Positions 5,603 to 8,419 of a stretch of DNA of 8,419 bases are shown here, piece after piece. The DNA lies in contig CANRLY010000075.1 of NCBI GenBank assembly GCA_947631585.1, positions 1-8,419 of the forward strand, given 5' to 3'. The stretch is from an uncultured Clostridia bacterium (GTDB lineage: Bacteria; Bacillota; Clostridia; Oscillospirales; Ruminococcaceae). The stretch's first letter is position 1. Every line of letters starts with the position of its first letter. The notes below the pieces were generated by a model that saw only the letters and a list, made by a program, of their open reading frames with translations, made no database searches and was not told where the DNA came from. Made by a program: the position numbers and the translations under genes.

Positions 5603-6896
5603 CTGAATTTTCCTCCGTACTGTTATTTTCGTCCGACTGGTCAGTTTCGCTTTCAGTCTGCTGCGAAGCTTCCTCTTCGTCATCGTCCTCCAAAATGTTA
5701 TGATATTCTTTTTCCGGTTCGGAAGTCTTTTCACTGTCCAGTTGTTTCTTTGCCTTTTCAGTTGTCTGAGACCTCAGTTCCTCCAGCTGCTTTTTCAGTT
5801 CAGCGGTACTTTCACCGCTTGCCTCAGCTTCTTTGATCTTCTTTTTAAGTTCCTTGCTTTTGGCTTTGATCTCTTCATAAGCTACATATTCCGCAAGCTG
5901 CGCAGCCGATTCTTCCGTCTGATAATAGAACTTATAATCGCCGCTTCTTCTTACGATACCTCTGAATACGATAATGAGAATGATCGCCGCAAGCACGCAA
6001 GTTCCGGCAACAAGCTGGGATACCCTTATCTTTCCGAAGTAAAGGCTGTCCGTTCTCAGACCCTCTATGAAAAATCTGCCCAGGCCGTACCAGCCGATAT
6101 ACATAAGGAAAACTTCCCCATCAAACTTACGGTGTTTCATGTACAAATTCAGCAGCACGAATCCCAGTATGCACCATAGCGATTCATACAGGAAACAAGG
6201 GTGTACCGGCAAATAAACGTTAACGTTCTCGCCTGACCGCAGAGCGATATCGGCGTAATTATCCGCAAGGTAATTCATGGTGCTGTCGCTCATCATTCCC
6301 CACGGGAGGGTGGTATTGCTGCCGAAAGCTTCAACATTAAAGAAATTTCCCCATCTGCCGACCGCCTGTCCTATAAGGAATCCCGGACCTACCACATCGA
6401 GCAGCGGTGTAAGTTTGAGTTTGCGTATCCTGGCAATTATACCGCCTACCAATACTGCGCCGATAAGTCCGCCGTACACTGCCAGTCCGCCGTCACGGAC
6501 GTTTATTATCTCTTTGAAGTCAAGTCCGCCGGAACTTGTGGTATAGTCGCTGAGGCTGAACAAAACGTAATAGAGCCTGGCACCTATGACCGCTCCGATA
6601 ATGCCGCCGATTATGCAGTCAGTCGCCCTGTCCGGGTCAACTCCCACTGATCTCATTTTTCTGAATCCGTAGATCATCGCCAGCAATATCCCGACTGCTA
6701 TCAGGAAACCATACCAGTAGATCTGAAAATCAGTTCCCGGTATAGTGAACATTACTCTGTCCACTTTGAAGCCGCTTTTGAATATGTTATCGCCTTCCCC
6801 GAAAAACGGTAAATACAGCTTATCGGGGTTGTGTCTCATTTCAGAGATAGCGTCTTCGGAAACTGTTTTTGCCAATGCTAATAATTTTTCTGTCAT
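5586..6896 (-). CDS. lgt: prolipoprotein diacylglyceryl transferase with long charged C-terminal tail
   Basis: Lgt is a membrane enzyme that moves diacylglycerol from phosphatidylglycerol to the lipobox cysteine of prelipoproteins. Residue numbers here count the ATG as 1. The core (about 45-317) has family motifs: DGGLAVYGGLIG (135-146), GRWGNFFNVEAFG (180-192) and YGLGRFFIEGLR (270-281), the last two holding the arginines matching E. coli Arg143 and Arg239. Hydrophobic segments lie near 60-79, 94-113, 138-156, 165-180, 234-253, 262-278 and 292-313. It differs from typical Lgt by a 45-residue extension before the first helix and by about 115 extra C-terminal residues: a Lys/Glu-rich likely coiled coil (about 327-390), then an acidic Ser/Asn/Gln-rich tail (about 400-436). 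The ATG at 6896 has AAAGGAAG 8 nt upstream; a TTG at 6899 is less likely. The gene lies 30 bp after yfmH and overlaps folD by 17 bp. Confidence 0.94.
   Translation of the reverse strand: MTEKLLALAKTVSEDAISEMRHNPDKLYLPFFGEGDNIFKSGFKVDRVMFTIPGTDFQIYWYGFLIAVGILLAMIYGFRKMRSVGVDPDRATDCIIGGIIGAVIGARLYYVLFSLSDYTTSSGGLDFKEIINVRDGGLAVYGGLIGAVLVGGIIARIRKLKLTPLLDVVGPGFLIGQAVGRWGNFFNVEAFGSNTTLPWGMMSDSTMNYLADNYADIALRSGENVNVYLPVHPCFLYESLWCILGFVLLNLYMKHRKFDGEVFLMYIGWYGLGRFFIEGLRTDSLYFGKIRVSQLVAGTCVLAAIILIIVFRGIVRRSGDYKFYYQTEESAAQLAEYVAYEEIKAKSKELKKKIKEAEASGESTAELKKQLEELRSQTTEKAKKQLDSEKTSEPEKEYHNILEDDDEEEASQQTESETDQSDENNSTEENSDEHDN
5611..5616 (-). promoter_or_regulatory. ribosome binding site that fixes the folD start
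   Basis: GGAGGA on the minus strand, within the lgt coding region, lies 8 nt before the ATG at 5602. It favours that start over ATG 5596 (14 nt away) and over upstream in-frame starts. Confidence 0.8.
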
Positions 6897-6926
6897 CAAA
6901 TAAACTTCCTTTCAGGTCCGACTATC

Positions 6927-8216
6927 TTATTTGTTCGGCTCAATTATTGAAATTGCCGCCTTTTCAGGATCGAACAGCTGCCGGAAAGTTTCAGTGACAT
7001 CGTCAAATGAAATATCAGCTACTGCATCAATAAAATAAAAGACGTCAGTTCCGTTGAGATACGAATTCATCAACAGTGAAACGCAAGCCTCGCTGTTGTC
7101 AAAGTCTCGTATCATAGCTCCGTACTTTGATTTTTTCAGCATCTCAAACATTTTTCTGTCAAAGCCCACAGTTTTCAGTTCTTCTATCTTAGACATTATC
7201 CTGTCCATTACCTTGTGTGGAGCTTCCGACTCGCCGGAACAGGAGAAGTTGAACACGCCTTCCACGAAAAACACTTCAAATGAAAACTGAGAGTTTATAA
7301 GCCCTTCTTCAGTCATTTCCCGATACAGGTCAGAGGAGCTGCCTACCAGCATTGCAGCGGCTATCTCCGCTTCCCAGTATTTTTTGACAAGCTCCTTGCC
7401 GCTAAACGGCGGGAATTTGATACCTATATTGAATATCGGGGTCGCCACCGACATTTTCTCGACTATCTCCTTTTCGGCGACCACCTCAGGTTCATCGGGA
7501 AATGCTGTTTGCAGCTTTATATCCTTGCTTGGAATAAGCTGCTCATCGCAAACTCTTAATATTTCGTCCTCGTCAACATCTCCGGCGATACAAAGAGCCA
7601 TATTCCTCAGATTATAAAAAGTATAGTAGCACCTGTAAAGCAAGTCGGCGTCTATCTTTGCGATGGAATCCACAGTTCCGGCTATATCAATATTTACAGG
7701 GTGGTTCTTGTACAAACATCTTAGCAGGTTAAAATAGCAGCGCCTGTCAGGGCTGTCCTGGCACATTTTTATCTCCTGACCGATTATCCCCTGCTCTTTG
7801 TCAACTGTCTCTTGGGTAAAATACGGCTTTTGCACAAACGACAGCAATATCTCCAGCGATTCCAGGTACTTATCAGAACATCTGTAAAGATAGACCGTCA
7901 TGTCAAAGGAAGTAAAAGCGTTTGCCATTGCTCCGGTCTTTGCATAAAGGTCAAACACGTTGCAGTCCTCGTTTTCAAACAGCTTATGCTCAAGAAAATG
8001 AGCTATACCTTCGGGGACGTCCACAAAGTCCTCATCATCGGCAGTTTTGAATCTGGTATTTATAGAGCCGTACTTAGTCCCGAAATGAGCGTCGACCGTT
8101 GAAAACCCTTTGAGCTTCCAGATAAAAATATCCAGACCGGACGGGTGCTTCACATGGGTATACTTTTCGCCAAAACGCTTGCTGGTAATAATTTCCTTTT
8201 CGTACTTTCCGCTCAT
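6927..8216 (-). CDS. yfmH: M16 family zinc peptidase, YfmH type
   Basis: This 429-residue protein is an M16B-type peptidase-like protein. The inverted zinc motif is intact: His73-Phe-Leu-Glu76-His77 in GIAHFLEHKLFE, with the third ligand most likely Glu148 in GIIGQEI, 71 residues on, and another conserved Glu at 141. The C-terminal half (about 215-429) is the usual second M16 domain without metal ligands. It follows a second M16 gene with a 3-bp gap, the paired arrangement known from Bacillus ymfF/ymfH. Database families name these EF-P 5-aminopentanol modification-associated proteins because of their neighbourhood with ymfI in Bacillus; the sequence here shows only a zinc-peptidase fold, and neither ymfI nor efp is in the window. 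AGGAGGG ends about 7 nt before the ATG at 8216. No signal peptide is visible, so it is probably cytoplasmic. Confidence 0.9.
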   Translation of the reverse strand: MSGKYEKEIITSKRFGEKYTHVKHPSGLDIFIWKLKGFSTVDAHFGTKYGSINTRFKTADDEDFVDVPEGIAHFLEHKLFENEDCNVFDLYAKTGAMANAFTSFDMTVYLYRCSDKYLESLEILLSFVQKPYFTQETVDKEQGIIGQEIKMCQDSPDRRCYFNLLRCLYKNHPVNIDIAGTVDSIAKIDADLLYRCYYTFYNLRNMALCIAGDVDEDEILRVCDEQLIPSKDIKLQTAFPDEPEVVAEKEIVEKMSVATPIFNIGIKFPPFSGKELVKKYWEAEIAAAMLVGSSSDLYREMTEEGLINSQFSFEVFFVEGVFNFSCSGESEAPHKVMDRIMSKIEELKTVGFDRKMFEMLKKSKYGAMIRDFDNSEACVSLLMNSYLNGTDVFYFIDAVADISFDDVTETFRQLFDPEKAAISIIEPNK

Positions 8217-8219
8217 TCT

Positions 8220-8419
8220 TCAGCCCTCCTCGCTTTCAAGCACATACACCGTATCCAGCGCATAGCTCGCTGCGCACCGGGTTATCTGTTCTCTTGTCAC
8301 AGAATTTATCTCGTCTATATATTCCTGCTCCGTATAGATCTTACCTCTGAGCATCATCAAGAAATACCATGAAATGACCTCCGGCAGAGAATCATATCCG
8401 GAACGCATATTACCTATCA
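8220..8419 (-). CDS. yfmF: M16 family protein, YfmF type, C-terminal fragment
   Basis: Only the last 65 residues are in the window and the frame stays open through the right edge, so the ATG at 8408 is internal rather than the start. The visible sequence (LPEVISWYFLMMLRG, then EYIDEINSVTREQI and ALDTVYVLES) matches the closing helices and strand of M16 proteins, where the I/V-T-x-E-x-I followed by DTVYFL pattern is typical of the YfmF partner. Its stop codon (8220-8222) lies 3 bp before the yfmH start, and its last codons contain the yfmH ribosome site, so the two should be made together. Whether it carries an HXXEH motif cannot be seen here; family members of this partner usually lack it. 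Confidence 0.8.
   Translation of the reverse strand, partial: IGNMRSGYDSLPEVISWYFLMMLRGKIYTEQEYIDEINSVTREQITRCAASYALDTVYVLESEEG

Noticed and set aside
5603..5734. N-terminal extension of FolD from an ATG at 5734
   Set aside because: The extra 44 residues are very basic, match nothing in FolD, and are lgt tail sequence read in another frame; the GGAGGA site supports the ATG at 5602.
1..8419. CRISPR array, tRNA or rRNA genes, insertion sequence, phage or defence cassette
   Set aside because: I saw no spaced direct repeats, no tRNA or rRNA-like sequence, and no transposase, integrase or defence-family motifs on either strand; all supported genes are housekeeping apart from one unknown.

Overview
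The window looks like chromosomal housekeeping DNA from a Gram-positive anaerobe of the Bacillota, most likely class Clostridia (Ruminococcus/Oscillospiraceae-like). This is an inference from protein flavour: a RecD2 of the type found without RecBC, paired M16 peptidases of the YmfF/YmfH (YfmF/YfmH) kind, a clostridial-type Lgt, and strong GGAGG-type ribosome binding sites. No marker such as rRNA is present to settle it. Every gene I can support is on the minus strand, so transcription runs from the right edge (8419) to the left edge (1).

Region by region, in transcription order: (1) 8419-4751 is a tight four-gene run: the C-terminal end of a YfmF-type M16 protein (cut by the right edge), a complete YfmH-type M16 peptidase with an HXXEH zinc site, lgt (lipoprotein diacylglyceryl transferase) with an unusual long charged cytoplasmic tail, and folD, whose start lies inside the end of lgt. 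(2) 4750-4235 is rpsO (S15) with its own perfect-consensus sigma-A promoter (TTGACA, 17 bp, TATAAT), a 5' leader of about 120 nt that folds into a bulged helix carrying a G-U/G-C pair of the kind S15 recognises, and a terminator just after the gene. (3) 4230-1935 is pnp (polynucleotide phosphorylase) with a leader holding a 69-nt rod-like hairpin of 32 positions per arm (29 paired), then a strong terminator. (4) 1934-1776 is an intergenic stretch with a GC-rich folded element and a likely promoter. (5) 1775-28 is a small unrecognised membrane-anchored protein followed 20 bp later by a RecD2-like helicase whose reading frame breaks exactly after helicase motif III, 27 bp from the left edge.

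Together the genes cover RNA turnover and translation (pnp, rpsO, M16 proteins linked by family name to EF-P modification), one-carbon metabolism (folD), lipoprotein maturation (lgt) and DNA repair (recD2-like). I do not see a defence system, CRISPR array, prophage or transposon. The most interesting content is regulatory RNA: two adjacent genes (rpsO and pnp), both autoregulated through mRNA leaders in well-studied bacteria, each carry a strongly structured leader here. The broken recD2 end is the main structural oddity and may be either a real junction or an assembly edge artefact.
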